DNA from: Pseudomonadota bacterium
GTDB lineage: Bacteria; Pseudomonadota; Gammaproteobacteria; Steroidobacterales; GCA-2729495
Direction: 5' to 3'
DNA length: 47,168 nucleotides
NCBI GenBank assembly: GCA_963205295.1
Contig: CAUJIY010000062.1
Coordinates: 1-47,168, forward strand
Below the pieces are notes generated by a model that was not told the origin of the DNA, searched no databases, and saw only the letters and a program-made list of their open reading frames with translations. A program made the position numbers and the translations under genes. This document shows, piece after piece, positions 1 to 8,848 of this stretch; position 1 is the first letter of the stretch; each line of letters opens with the position of its first letter.

Positions 1-2019
<2,019 letters not shown>

Positions 2020-2168
2020 CGCGCGTGTACCGGGTCCGCGGGCCGTCAGGGCACCGATTGTCGCACAGCGTCCGGGCAGTACGGGAATCCACGACCGCCC
2101 GGCGCGGCTGGATCGGTTATAAGATGCACTTCGTCAGCGCGATCGCGGCCGCGAGTGGAGGAGCCGAC

Positions 2169-2492
2169 GTGCCTTTTGTCGTCACCGAGAACTGCATCAA
2201 CTGCAAACACACGAGCTGCGCCGAGGTCTGCCCCGCTGACTGTTTCCGCGAAGGGCCGAACTTCCTGGTGATCGACCCGGAGCTGTGCATCGACTGCATC
2301 TTCTGCGTGCCGGCGTGCCCGGTTGGCGCCATCATGGAGGAGCGCGACGTGCCGGTTGCCCAGAAGGCGTTCGTGCGCCTCAATGCGGAGCTGGCTGCGG
2401 TCTGGCCGAAGATCACGGCACGGCGGGCGCCGCCGCCCGATGCGGAGGAGTGGGACGGCCTGCCGGGCAAGCTCAGGCTGCTGGAGCGCTAG
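2169..2492 (+). CDS. fdxA: 7Fe ferredoxin of the FdxA type
   Basis: Small cytoplasmic electron carrier with one [3Fe-4S] and one [4Fe-4S] cluster, 107 residues, the usual FdxA length. The GTG start at 2169 gives the classic N-terminus [13 protein letters not shown] and has GGAGGAG 5 nt upstream; the open frame extends further 5' but without family sequence. Cysteines at 9, 12, 17, 21, 25, 40, 43, 46 and 50 match the Azotobacter ferredoxin I pattern: 9, 17 and 50 would hold the 3Fe cluster, and 21, 40, 43 and 46 the 4Fe cluster. A TATAAG hexamer near 2117 could be its -10. It is divergent from nifJ, so reduction by pyruvate oxidoreductase is the simplest inference. Its stop overlaps the stop of the convergent downstream gene. 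Confidence 0.93.
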   Translation: MPFVVTENCINCKHTSCAEVCPADCFREGPNFLVIDPELCIDCIFCVPACPVGAIMEERDVPVAQKAFVRLNAELAAVWPKITARRAPPPDAEEWDGLPGKLRLLER

Positions 2493-3082
2493 TTCCGGCT
2501 GGCGGGCCCGGGAGGTCCGCCGGTCCAGTGATCGGTCGAGAAGTTGCGCTGCGCGACCAGGCGTCCGGTTTCGTCGAACGCCTCCCAGAGCCCGTCGCGC
2601 CGACGGTTGGCAAAGCATCCGCGCTTCTTCAGCTGTCCGTTGGGATAGAAATATTCCCACAGGCCCTCGAGGCGGCCTTCCCGGTACTGGCCGCGCTCGG
2701 CAAGCCGCCCGCTCTCGTAGAACTGTTCGTACGGCCCGTCGCGCTCGCCGTCACGATACGTGGCCCGTTCCCACAACCGCCCGCCGTCGTAGTAGCGCTC
2801 GAACACGCCCTCGGGCCGGCCCTCCACCGAGTTGCCCTTGAGCTTCACATGCCCGGACTCGTAGTACAGGGTCCACGGGCCGTGGCGTTCGCCATTCCTG
2901 AACGAGCTTCGCAACGAGATCTGGCCGTTCTCGTGGTAGAACTCCCAGGGGCCCTCCTGCTTGCCGTTGAGGTAGTCACCCCGGCATTTGGACTGGCCGC
3001 TGCCATAGAACCGCTCCGCGGGTCCGTCCGGCGGCCGGAAGTGCTGGTAGACGGCCCTAACCACCATGATGAGCTTGATCAT
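2489..3082 (-). CDS. YwqK/MORN-type repeat protein, 7 repeats
   Basis: 197-residue protein made almost wholly of seven repeats with a strict 24-residue period, each of the form G-P/L-W/Y-E-x-(F/Y)-Y-x-x-G-(Q/R)-L. This is the MORN-like repeat of proteins annotated as YwqK family antitoxins. An ATG start at 3082 has AGGAG 8 nt upstream. There is no signal peptide or clear membrane span; the N-terminus ([15 protein letters not shown]) is mildly hydrophobic. It sits 15 bp behind a second, longer protein of the same design and is presumably cotranscribed with it. The family's molecular role is poorly known; MORN-like repeats often bind lipids or partner proteins. No toxin gene is adjacent, so the antitoxin label should not be taken literally. 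Confidence 0.85.
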   Translation of the reverse strand: MIKLIMVVRAVYQHFRPPDGPAERFYGSGQSKCRGDYLNGKQEGPWEFYHENGQISLRSSFRNGERHGPWTLYYESGHVKLKGNSVEGRPEGVFERYYDGGRLWERATYRDGERDGPYEQFYESGRLAERGQYREGRLEGLWEYFYPNGQLKKRGCFANRRRDGLWEAFDETGRLVAQRNFSTDHWTGGPPGPASRN

Positions 3083-3097
3083 GGGCGTGTCTCCTGC

Positions 3098-3877
3098 CTA
3101 TTCCGGGTGCAGCATCCCGTCCCGGTAGCTGCCTTTCTGCTCGAGGCGGCCGTCTTCGGCATAGAGCTCGTAAGGGCCTTCCGGAGATCCCGCCCGGCAG
3201 CTGCCGCGCGCACGCAACTGGCCATTGGCGTAATAGGCCTCGAAGGGTCCTTCCTGCTGGCCGTCCTGGTAGTGCTCGCGGGTCTTGAGCTGGCCGTTCG
3301 GGTGATAGGCCTCGAGCACGCCGGTCGGTTGCCCATCGGCATAGCGCGTGCGTTGCCGCAGTTGCCCGGTTTCGTAGAACTCCTCCCAGTCGCCGCTGCG
3401 CAGGCCGGCTGTGAAATGTCCGCGGGCATCTGCCTGGCCGTTGTCGAAAAACGACGTATAGGGGCCATCACGGCTGTCGTTGCGGTGGGTGCCGCGTGAG
3501 CGCAGCTCGCCGTTGGCGTGGAAGACCTCGAACGGACCCTGGCGTGTACCCTGCTGAAAACAGCCGTGGGAGCGCGGCTGTCCGTTTTCGTGGACCATCT
3601 CCCAGGGGCCTTCCTTGCGCCCCAGCTGGTAGTCCTGGCGCTCCAGCAGCTGGCCGTTGCGGTGAAACCACGTCTGCAGGCCATGCAGTTCGCCGTCCTG
3701 GTAATGGCCGCGGAACTCGACCTGGCCGTTCTCGTAGAACGACTCATACGGTCCGTCCCGCTGCCCCGCCTTGTTGGTGCCTCGTGCCCGCAGGCGCCCC
3801 TCCTCATCATGCATTTCATAGGGGCCGTCTGCGGGGATGTCGTCATCGGACGACCGGAACCAGGAGAGTATCTTCAC
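3098..3877 (-). CDS. YwqK/MORN-type repeat protein, 10 repeats
   Basis: 259-residue protein with ten consecutive 24-residue repeats (G-P-Y/F-E-x-F/Y-Y-x-N-G-Q-L-x-x-R-G pattern) starting near residue 18, with a short non-repeat N-terminus (MKILSWFRSSDDD). I chose the GTG at 3877 because AGGA lies 7 nt upstream; another in-frame GTG at 3910 would add 11 residues. It is the first gene of a two-gene unit with the seven-repeat paralogue 15 bp downstream, and the two probably arose by duplication. It reads away from nod across a shared intergenic region. Function is unknown; partner binding is the safest guess for such repeats. Confidence 0.83.
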   Translation of the reverse strand: MKILSWFRSSDDDIPADGPYEMHDEEGRLRARGTNKAGQRDGPYESFYENGQVEFRGHYQDGELHGLQTWFHRNGQLLERQDYQLGRKEGPWEMVHENGQPRSHGCFQQGTRQGPFEVFHANGELRSRGTHRNDSRDGPYTSFFDNGQADARGHFTAGLRSGDWEEFYETGQLRQRTRYADGQPTGVLEAYHPNGQLKTREHYQDGQQEGPFEAYYANGQLRARGSCRAGSPEGPYELYAEDGRLEQKGSYRDGMLHPE

Positions 3878-3999
3878 CGTCGTGTCCTGCTCGCGTCGCG
3901 GAAAAGCCACCGCTGGCCGGCGTGTTTTCGCCGAGCGGTGCGGGGATTTCGCCTCATGATAACGTCGTGAGACATCGTCACCAAAGCTGCGATTCGCTA

Positions 4000-4050
4000 G
4001 GTAGAAATACGTATTAGTCCACCGCGATTACCGTATATTAATAGCATGTG
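4000..4050 (+). promoter_or_regulatory. AT-rich nod leader with a 10-bp palindrome and -10-like TATATT
   Basis: In a strongly GC-rich window this stretch is clearly AT-rich. AATACGTATT at 4006-4015 is a perfect palindrome. TATATT at 4034-4039 resembles a -10 box, which would place the palindrome over the -35 position, where an operator or activator site would act. No good TTGACA-like -35 is present, and it is not a recognisable FNR box (TTGAT-N4-ATCAA). A role as binding site for an NO- or redox-responsive regulator is inference only. Confidence 0.4.
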
Positions 4051-4160
4051 GGGGATGGGAACTTATGCCACGTCTGCTCTTGGGCTCAGGCCCGGAGTGA
4101 CGATTTTCATCTCAGTCGTATCAAAACCTGCGCTCCCGAGACCGTTGTGAGGAACCCCAA

Positions 4161-6569
4161 ATGAGCACAAAAGCCGTCAGCAGTACCGGCAGCTCTAATC
4201 TGGCGATGTGGATGCTGAATAAGAAGAACTGGTTTGCCCAGTTCCTCGTCGTCGCCGCGATTAGCGTGGTCGGATTGATCTATCTTGGCCAGCAGACCTA
4301 TAGCGGCGCACCGCCGCTCGTCAACTTCGTATCCCCCACTGGCGAAGTGGTGGCATCCGAAGCCACCATCAAGCGCGGCAAGGAAGTCTTCCACCTCCGC
4401 GGCCTGATGGGCTATGGCTCATTCTGGGGTGATGGTGCGGACCGCGGTCCGGACTTCACCGCCGACGCCCTGCATCGCACCGTGGTCGCCATGCGCGAGT
4501 ACTACACGGACGAACTCAAGGCGAAGAACGGCACCGACACGCTCACGGCCTTCGAGAGCGACGCGATCGGCCAGCGCGTGATCCGCGAGCTGCACACCAA
4601 CACCTACGACGAGCAGGCTGGCCATATCGTGCTGACCGATGGACAGGTCTACGCTCTCGGCGTGCTGGACAAGCACTACGCGCGCATGTTCACCGACCCG
4701 ACCTACAAAGATCGCATGGATCCGATCGGTCAGGTGTCCGGCGAGGACAACCTCCGCGCCGTCTCCGCGTTCTTCTTCTGGGGCGGCTGGGTTGCTGCTG
4801 CCAACCGCCCGGGCGAGGTATACAGCTACACCCACAACTGGCCGTATGACCCCGAGGCTGGCAACTACGCCACCACGGCCACGATGGTGTGGACCTTCAT
4901 CTCCATCTTCGCGCTGTGGATCGGCATCATGGTGGTGCTGTACGTCTACGGCCAGATGAAGATGCAGCCGGTGGACCTGTTCGATACCCAGGGCGGTACC
5001 GGCGGCCACGCGCTGACGACCTCCGATCTCGAGAACGGCTACGTGCGTCCCACGCAGCGTTCGACCTACAAGTTCTTCGGGCTGGCTGTGGTGGTGTTCG
5101 GCATCCAGGTGCTCGCCGGCATCATCAGCGCGACGGACTTCCTGCGTCCCTTCGGCATCGATCTCAACAACCTGGTGCCGTTCACGGTCTCGCGCAGCTA
5201 CCACACGCTGCTGCAGATCTACTGGTTCTTCATGTGCTGGGTCGGTTACACGATCTTCTTCCTGCCCCGGCTCACGAAGGTTCCCAACGGGCAGAAGTTC
5301 CTGATAAACCTGCTGTTCGTGCTGGCGGTTGTCGTTGCGGTCGGTGCGGTGGGCGGTATCTATACCGGCCAGCGCGGCTGGCTCCCGAACGACGAGATCA
5401 GCTACTGGTTCGGCAGCCAGGGTTGGGAGTTCATCGAGCTCGGCCGCTTCTTCCAGCTGGTGCTGCTCGGTGCCTTCACGCTGTGGATCTACATCATCTT
5501 CCGCGGTGTGAAGCCCTGGCTCACCATGAAGAACGTCTGGTCCGTCCCCGCCTGGCTGCTCTGGGGCAGCGGCGTGATGGTCCTGTTCCTGTTCTTCAGC
5601 GTGCTGATGACGCCGAGTGACAACTTCGCCATCTCCGACTACTGGCGCTGGATGACGGTTCACATGTGGGTGGAGGTCACCTTCGAGGTGTTCACCACCG
5701 TCATCGTGGCCTACCTCCTGGTCCAGATGGGTCTGGTCACGCGCCTGATGGCAGAGCGGGTCATCTTCCTGGCCGTCATGCTGTTCTTCGTCACGGCGAT
5801 CAACGGCATCTCGCACAACTTCTACTGGATTGCCAAGCCGACCGGCATCATTGCGGTGGGCAGCGTGTTCTCCACCCTCCAGGTGTTGCCGCTGCTGCTG
5901 CTGACGCTGGACGCCTGGCAGATGCGCCAGGAAGGCGGTCGTGCCAACGAGTTCCGCGTCCAGGGCAAGCAGGCGCACGTCATGGAAGGCGTGTGGCTGT
6001 TCATCCTCGGCGTGAACTTCTGGAACGTGTTCGGTGCCGGCGTGTTCGGTTCGCTGATCACGCTGCCGCTCGTGAACTACTACGAGCACGCCACGTACAT
6101 GACCCTGAACCACGCGCACGCGGCGATGTTCGGCGTCAAGGGCAACGTGGCGCTGGCAGGCCTGCTGTTCTGCTGCCAGCACCTGTTCCAGAAGTCCGCC
6201 TGGAACGACAAGCTGGTGCGCACCTCGTTCTGGTCGCTCAACATCGGCGTCGGCCTGATGATGTTCCTCGACATGTTCCCGGTCGGGGTCTATCAGATCT
6301 GGCTGGTGCTGACCGAGGGCTTCTGGTACGCGCGCACGTCCGAGATCATCACGGGTCCGGTGTTCGTCACCCTGACGTACCTGCGCATGATCGGTGGCGC
6401 CCTGTTCGTCTTCGGTGGCCTGCTCCCGCTGATCTGGTTCGTGCTCTCGCGCGGCAACCGGCTGCAGCCGGAGGCCGATGTGGGCACGGACGAGTGGGCC
6501 CAGTACCAGAAGGAGTACGGCAAGGAAGCCGGCCGCGAGTGGGCGACTCAGGAGGAGCCCCGCGTCTGA
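4161..6569 (+). CDS. nod: Putative nitric oxide dismutase (Nod), divergent qNOR-family protein
   Basis: Integral inner-membrane protein of the quinol-type NO reductase family; 802 residues, with an ATG at 4161 preceded by GAGGAA. N-terminal anchor about 27-45, then a periplasmic cytochrome-c-like domain without CxxCH (FHLRGLMGYGSFWGDGADRG, 77-96), then a multi-span catalytic part. Conserved: H348 (SYHTLLQIYW), H501/E505/E509 (HMWVEVTFE), H552, and the heme-binding pair H651/H653 (LNHAHAAMFG). Altered: the FeB His-His is H552-N553 (GISHNFYW), and the active-site Glu expected in FSALE is Q574 (FSTLQVLPL). The spacings H501/E505/H552/N553/Q574 equal H508/E512/H559/H560/E581 of Geobacillus qNOR minus 7. 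His-to-Asn and Glu-to-Gln at these places are what is described for NO dismutase (2 NO to N2 + O2) in M. oxyfera and strain HdN1. The alternative is an unusual qNOR. Activity is inferred, not shown. Confidence 0.88.
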   Translation: MSTKAVSSTGSSNLAMWMLNKKNWFAQFLVVAAISVVGLIYLGQQTYSGAPPLVNFVSPTGEVVASEATIKRGKEVFHLRGLMGYGSFWGDGADRGPDFTADALHRTVVAMREYYTDELKAKNGTDTLTAFESDAIGQRVIRELHTNTYDEQAGHIVLTDGQVYALGVLDKHYARMFTDPTYKDRMDPIGQVSGEDNLRAVSAFFFWGGWVAAANRPGEVYSYTHNWPYDPEAGNYATTATMVWTFISIFALWIGIMVVLYVYGQMKMQPVDLFDTQGGTGGHALTTSDLENGYVRPTQRSTYKFFGLAVVVFGIQVLAGIISATDFLRPFGIDLNNLVPFTVSRSYHTLLQIYWFFMCWVGYTIFFLPRLTKVPNGQKFLINLLFVLAVVVAVGAVGGIYTGQRGWLPNDEISYWFGSQGWEFIELGRFFQLVLLGAFTLWIYIIFRGVKPWLTMKNVWSVPAWLLWGSGVMVLFLFFSVLMTPSDNFAISDYWRWMTVHMWVEVTFEVFTTVIVAYLLVQMGLVTRLMAERVIFLAVMLFFVTAINGISHNFYWIAKPTGIIAVGSVFSTLQVLPLLLLTLDAWQMRQEGGRANEFRVQGKQAHVMEGVWLFILGVNFWNVFGAGVFGSLITLPLVNYYEHATYMTLNHAHAAMFGVKGNVALAGLLFCCQHLFQKSAWNDKLVRTSFWSLNIGVGLMMFLDMFPVGVYQIWLVLTEGFWYARTSEIITGPVFVTLTYLRMIGGALFVFGGLLPLIWFVLSRGNRLQPEADVGTDEWAQYQKEYGKEAGREWATQEEPRV

Positions 6570-6584
6570 GGCCGCTGGCCTTGA

Positions 6585-6605
6585 CAGGTACTCGCTGAGT
6601 ACCTG
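6585..6605 (+). terminator. Perfect 9-bp hairpin just behind nod
   Basis: CAGGTACTC, loop GCT, GAGTACCTG form a perfect stem starting 15 nt after the nod stop codon. It is not followed by a T-run, so alone it is a poor intrinsic terminator. It may protect the 3' end of the mRNA or act with the larger hairpin that starts 8 nt later. Confidence 0.55.
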
Positions 6606-6613
6606 ACGAAAAA

Positions 6614-6667
6614 GGGCCCCGCCGGTTTATTCAACAACATTGAATAGGCTGGCGGGGCCCGACTTTT
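6614..6667 (+). terminator. Strong, probably bidirectional rho-independent terminator after nod
   Basis: GGGCCCCGCC (6614-6623) pairs with GGCGGGGCCC (6651-6660). A second inner pairing, ATTCAA with TTGAAT, lies in the loop. GACTTTTT follows, and GAAAAA precedes the stem, giving a T-run on the other strand as well. This separates nod from the downstream membrane-protein genes, making nod a monocistronic unit. Confidence 0.85.
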
Positions 6668-6798
6668 TCCGGGTTCGTTTTCCCGAATCCACACCGCCAT
6701 CAACGCCGACCGTGTCACCCTTCGTCACGGGCGCCACGCTGCGGTAGGATGCGCGTCACCCGCAGCACGCGGGGGCAGGCGCGGCAGGGCAGGGACAA

Positions 6799-7230
6799 AT
6801 GCTGAAACAACGGTGGCAGCGGTTACACAGCTGGCAGAAGTTCTGGCTGATGTTCGCGACGTTTTTCCTGGTCTCCATCTGTGCGGTCATCATCGCCGCC
6901 TGGCCGAAGGCTGACCCGGCGATCGTCGCGAACCTGCAGTCACCGGCCTGCAGTTCCTGGCGCGCCTTGCCGGACGGCAGCTGGCCGGACACCTATCCGG
7001 TCGAATCCGACCCGTGCCGTGCGCTGCGCCTGTTTGCCCTGGAGCAAAAGACCCCGCTCCACACGGAGGCGGACTACGAGGCCTATCTCATGCAGGCCGG
7101 GATCCGCACGACGTTGAGTTTCCTGGCGGTCTGGGCTGGATTTTTCACAGCGGTGTACCTGATCGGCTGGTCGACAGCGAAGGCTTCCGGTTGGGTTCTG
7201 CGCAAGCGTTCCCAACGCTCCGCATCCTGA
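6799..7230 (+). CDS. Small membrane protein, unknown family
   Basis: 143 residues, with an ATG at 6799 preceded by AGGGA. Predicted membrane spans are at about 15-34 and 100-123, with a loop of about 65 residues between them containing two cysteines (C51, C73) and several tryptophans and prolines; the loop is probably periplasmic and could carry a disulfide. The C-terminus is basic. I recognise no family. It opens a three-gene run of membrane proteins, 64 bp before the next, starting 139 bp after the nod terminator. Position suggests, but does not prove, a role connected with NO metabolism. Confidence 0.75.
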   Translation: MLKQRWQRLHSWQKFWLMFATFFLVSICAVIIAAWPKADPAIVANLQSPACSSWRALPDGSWPDTYPVESDPCRALRLFALEQKTPLHTEADYEAYLMQAGIRTTLSFLAVWAGFFTAVYLIGWSTAKASGWVLRKRSQRSAS

Positions 7231-7294
7231 TACCACCCGATGCAGGCGGCACGGTGGTGATACCTGGCTGGCGCCGGCCGCATCCCGGACATCC

Positions 7295-7651
7295 ATGATC
7301 TTCGCCATCACCATCGGTTTTTTCTGCGGCGCTTTCGTGGCCTTCCACGTGTCGCGCTGGCTCGTCGGGTACATGTCCCGGCGCATGGCCCGTGATGATC
7401 ACCAGCGCCGTTTCATGCGCTCCGTGGCCATCATCTTCGGCGCCATCTCGCTCGCACCGACCATTTTTTTCACGGTCATGGCCGGGGCGGTCATCAACCG
7501 CAGCGGTGCTGCGGATCTCGAGCTGCCGGGTTTCGGGGCCGCCGGCATTCCGGTGGCCCTGGCGCTCGCTCTCGTGGCCATGATCACCGTCATCGTCGCA
7601 ACCGCTGCCGTCGCCGGCGCAGCCTTCGGTTACCTGGCCGCCCGCAAGTGA
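7295..7651 (+). CDS. Small membrane protein, unknown family
   Basis: 118 residues with an ATG at 7295 and no strong ribosome-binding site. Hydrophobic segments lie at about 1-18, 43-65 and 82-114, with a basic cytoplasmic-type loop (SRRMARDDHQRRFMR) between the first two. Composition is dominated by A, V, I and G. No family recognised. It lies between a two-span protein and an NnrS-like protein in the same direction with 60-65 bp gaps, so all three may be one transcript. Confidence 0.7.
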   Translation: MIFAITIGFFCGAFVAFHVSRWLVGYMSRRMARDDHQRRFMRSVAIIFGAISLAPTIFFTVMAGAVINRSGAADLELPGFGAAGIPVALALALVAMITVIVATAAVAGAAFGYLAARK

Positions 7652-7712
7652 CATCGACAGCCGGTACCGGCAGGTCGCAATACCGGGTGCCGGAGCAAGC
7701 CAGGCCTGCCGC

Positions 7713-8798
7713 GTGAACCTCGCGGATCTCGCCAGCCGCCTGCCGTTGCTGCTTGCGGCCGTCGCCGCCCTGGTCGCGGGCATTGCCGTCGGACTGGCGC
7801 GCCTCGGTGTCGACCTGCCGGCTGCGGTTCCCTATATCGCCGACCACGGGATACTGATGGTGGCGGCATTTTTCGGTACGGTCATCGGTCTCGAGCGCGC
7901 TGTCGCCCTCGGGCGACCCTGGGCGCTGCTTGCTCCCGTCGGGGCGGCTGTTGGCGGGCTCGCGCTGCTGGCCCGGCTGCCCACAGCCTGGGTGACAGCT
8001 TTTTTCGTGGCTGGCGCCACCGGATTTCTCCTGGTCAGCATCGTCATCATGCGACGGCACCTGGTGCTGCACGCCGTGGTGCTCGCCATTGCTGCCGCGG
8101 CACTGCTGTGCGGCCACGTGCTCTGGCTGGCGGGTGCCGGGCCCGAGACCGCATTGCCCTGCTGGCTGGCGTTCCTCGCGCTGACGATCGCGGGAGAGCG
8201 CCTCGAGCTGACGCGCGTGCTGCCGCCGGCACCGGGGGCGCGGACCACGTTCCGGTTCATCCTCGGGGGCGTACTGGCCAGTGCTGCACTGGCGAGCTCG
8301 CCCTGGGTAGCGGGGCGGTCGCTGTTCGGGCTGGCGCTGGCTGCGCTCGCGCTCTGGCTGCTGCGCTTCGACGTCGCCCGGCGTACGGTGCGCGATCGTG
8401 GGCTGACGCGCTACATCGCCGTGTGCCTGCTCACCGGCTACGGCTGGCTTGCCCTGGCCGGGCTGCTCGGCGCTGGCGGCGGCTTTGCCGTCGGCGATCC
8501 CTGGCGCGATACCGCGCTGCACGCTTTCACGCTCGGCTTCGTCATCTCCATGGTCTTCGGGCATGCGCCGGTGATCGTGCCGGCCATCACCGGTGCCCGC
8601 GTCGCCTGGACAGGGCTGTTTTATCTTCCGTTCGGCGTGTTGCACGGGTCGCTGGCAGTGCGTGCCGCCGGTGTGCTGCTCGGTGACGTGACCCTCGTAC
8701 GCAGCGGTGCACTCGGCAACGCGCTCGCCATTGCGCTCTTCGCGGCGACGCTGGTGTCCGCGCTGCTGCGTGGCCGGTTCCACACCGGCCGGCGCTGA
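7713..8798 (+). CDS. Polytopic membrane protein resembling NnrS-type proteins
   Basis: 361 residues, GTG start at 7713, predicted 10-12 membrane helices. Conserved-looking histidines sit in or next to helices: DHGILMVAAFFGTVIGLERA near 47-66 and LHAFTLGFVISMVFGHAP near 271-288. The latter recalls the His-rich helix of NnrS, a heme- and copper-containing membrane protein associated with NO stress and denitrification. NnrS is usually about 400 residues, and I cannot confirm membership without a profile search. The location behind nod supports a link with NO handling. It may be cotranscribed with the two small membrane proteins upstream; glnE starts 50 bp downstream. Confidence 0.6.
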   Translation: MNLADLASRLPLLLAAVAALVAGIAVGLARLGVDLPAAVPYIADHGILMVAAFFGTVIGLERAVALGRPWALLAPVGAAVGGLALLARLPTAWVTAFFVAGATGFLLVSIVIMRRHLVLHAVVLAIAAAALLCGHVLWLAGAGPETALPCWLAFLALTIAGERLELTRVLPPAPGARTTFRFILGGVLASAALASSPWVAGRSLFGLALAALALWLLRFDVARRTVRDRGLTRYIAVCLLTGYGWLALAGLLGAGGGFAVGDPWRDTALHAFTLGFVISMVFGHAPVIVPAITGARVAWTGLFYLPFGVLHGSLAVRAAGVLLGDVTLVRSGALGNALAIALFAATLVSALLRGRFHTGRR

Positions 8799-8848
8799 CC
8801 CGGACGCGCCTGTCGGCCCCGGCGGCCGGGCTGCTAGGATGCGCGCCC

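Noticed and set aside
2025..2168. N-terminal extension of the ferredoxin
   Set aside because: FdxA proteins start at the MPFVVT block, and a strong ribosome-binding site precedes the GTG at 2169.
2489..3877. Toxin-antitoxin system based on the YwqK annotation
   Set aside because: Neither neighbour resembles a toxin; both genes are repeat proteins of the same kind.
2489..3877. CRISPR array suggested by the regular 72-bp period
   Set aside because: The period is coding (24 residues) with diverged copies and no identical repeats or unique spacers.
4419..6182. 587-codon minus-strand frame inside nod
   Set aside because: Low-complexity His/Glu/Val-rich product that mirrors the codon pattern of nod; typical GC-rich shadow.
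4161..6569. Ordinary quinol-dependent nitric oxide reductase (norZ/norB)
   Set aside because: The FeB His pair and the catalytic Glu are both replaced (N553, Q574) in a background where every other ligand is kept; canonical NO reductases need both.
4161..6569. cNOR or cytochrome oxidase subunit
   Set aside because: No CxxCH heme c site, no separate NorC gene, and the fused N-terminal domain is of the qNOR/Nod type.
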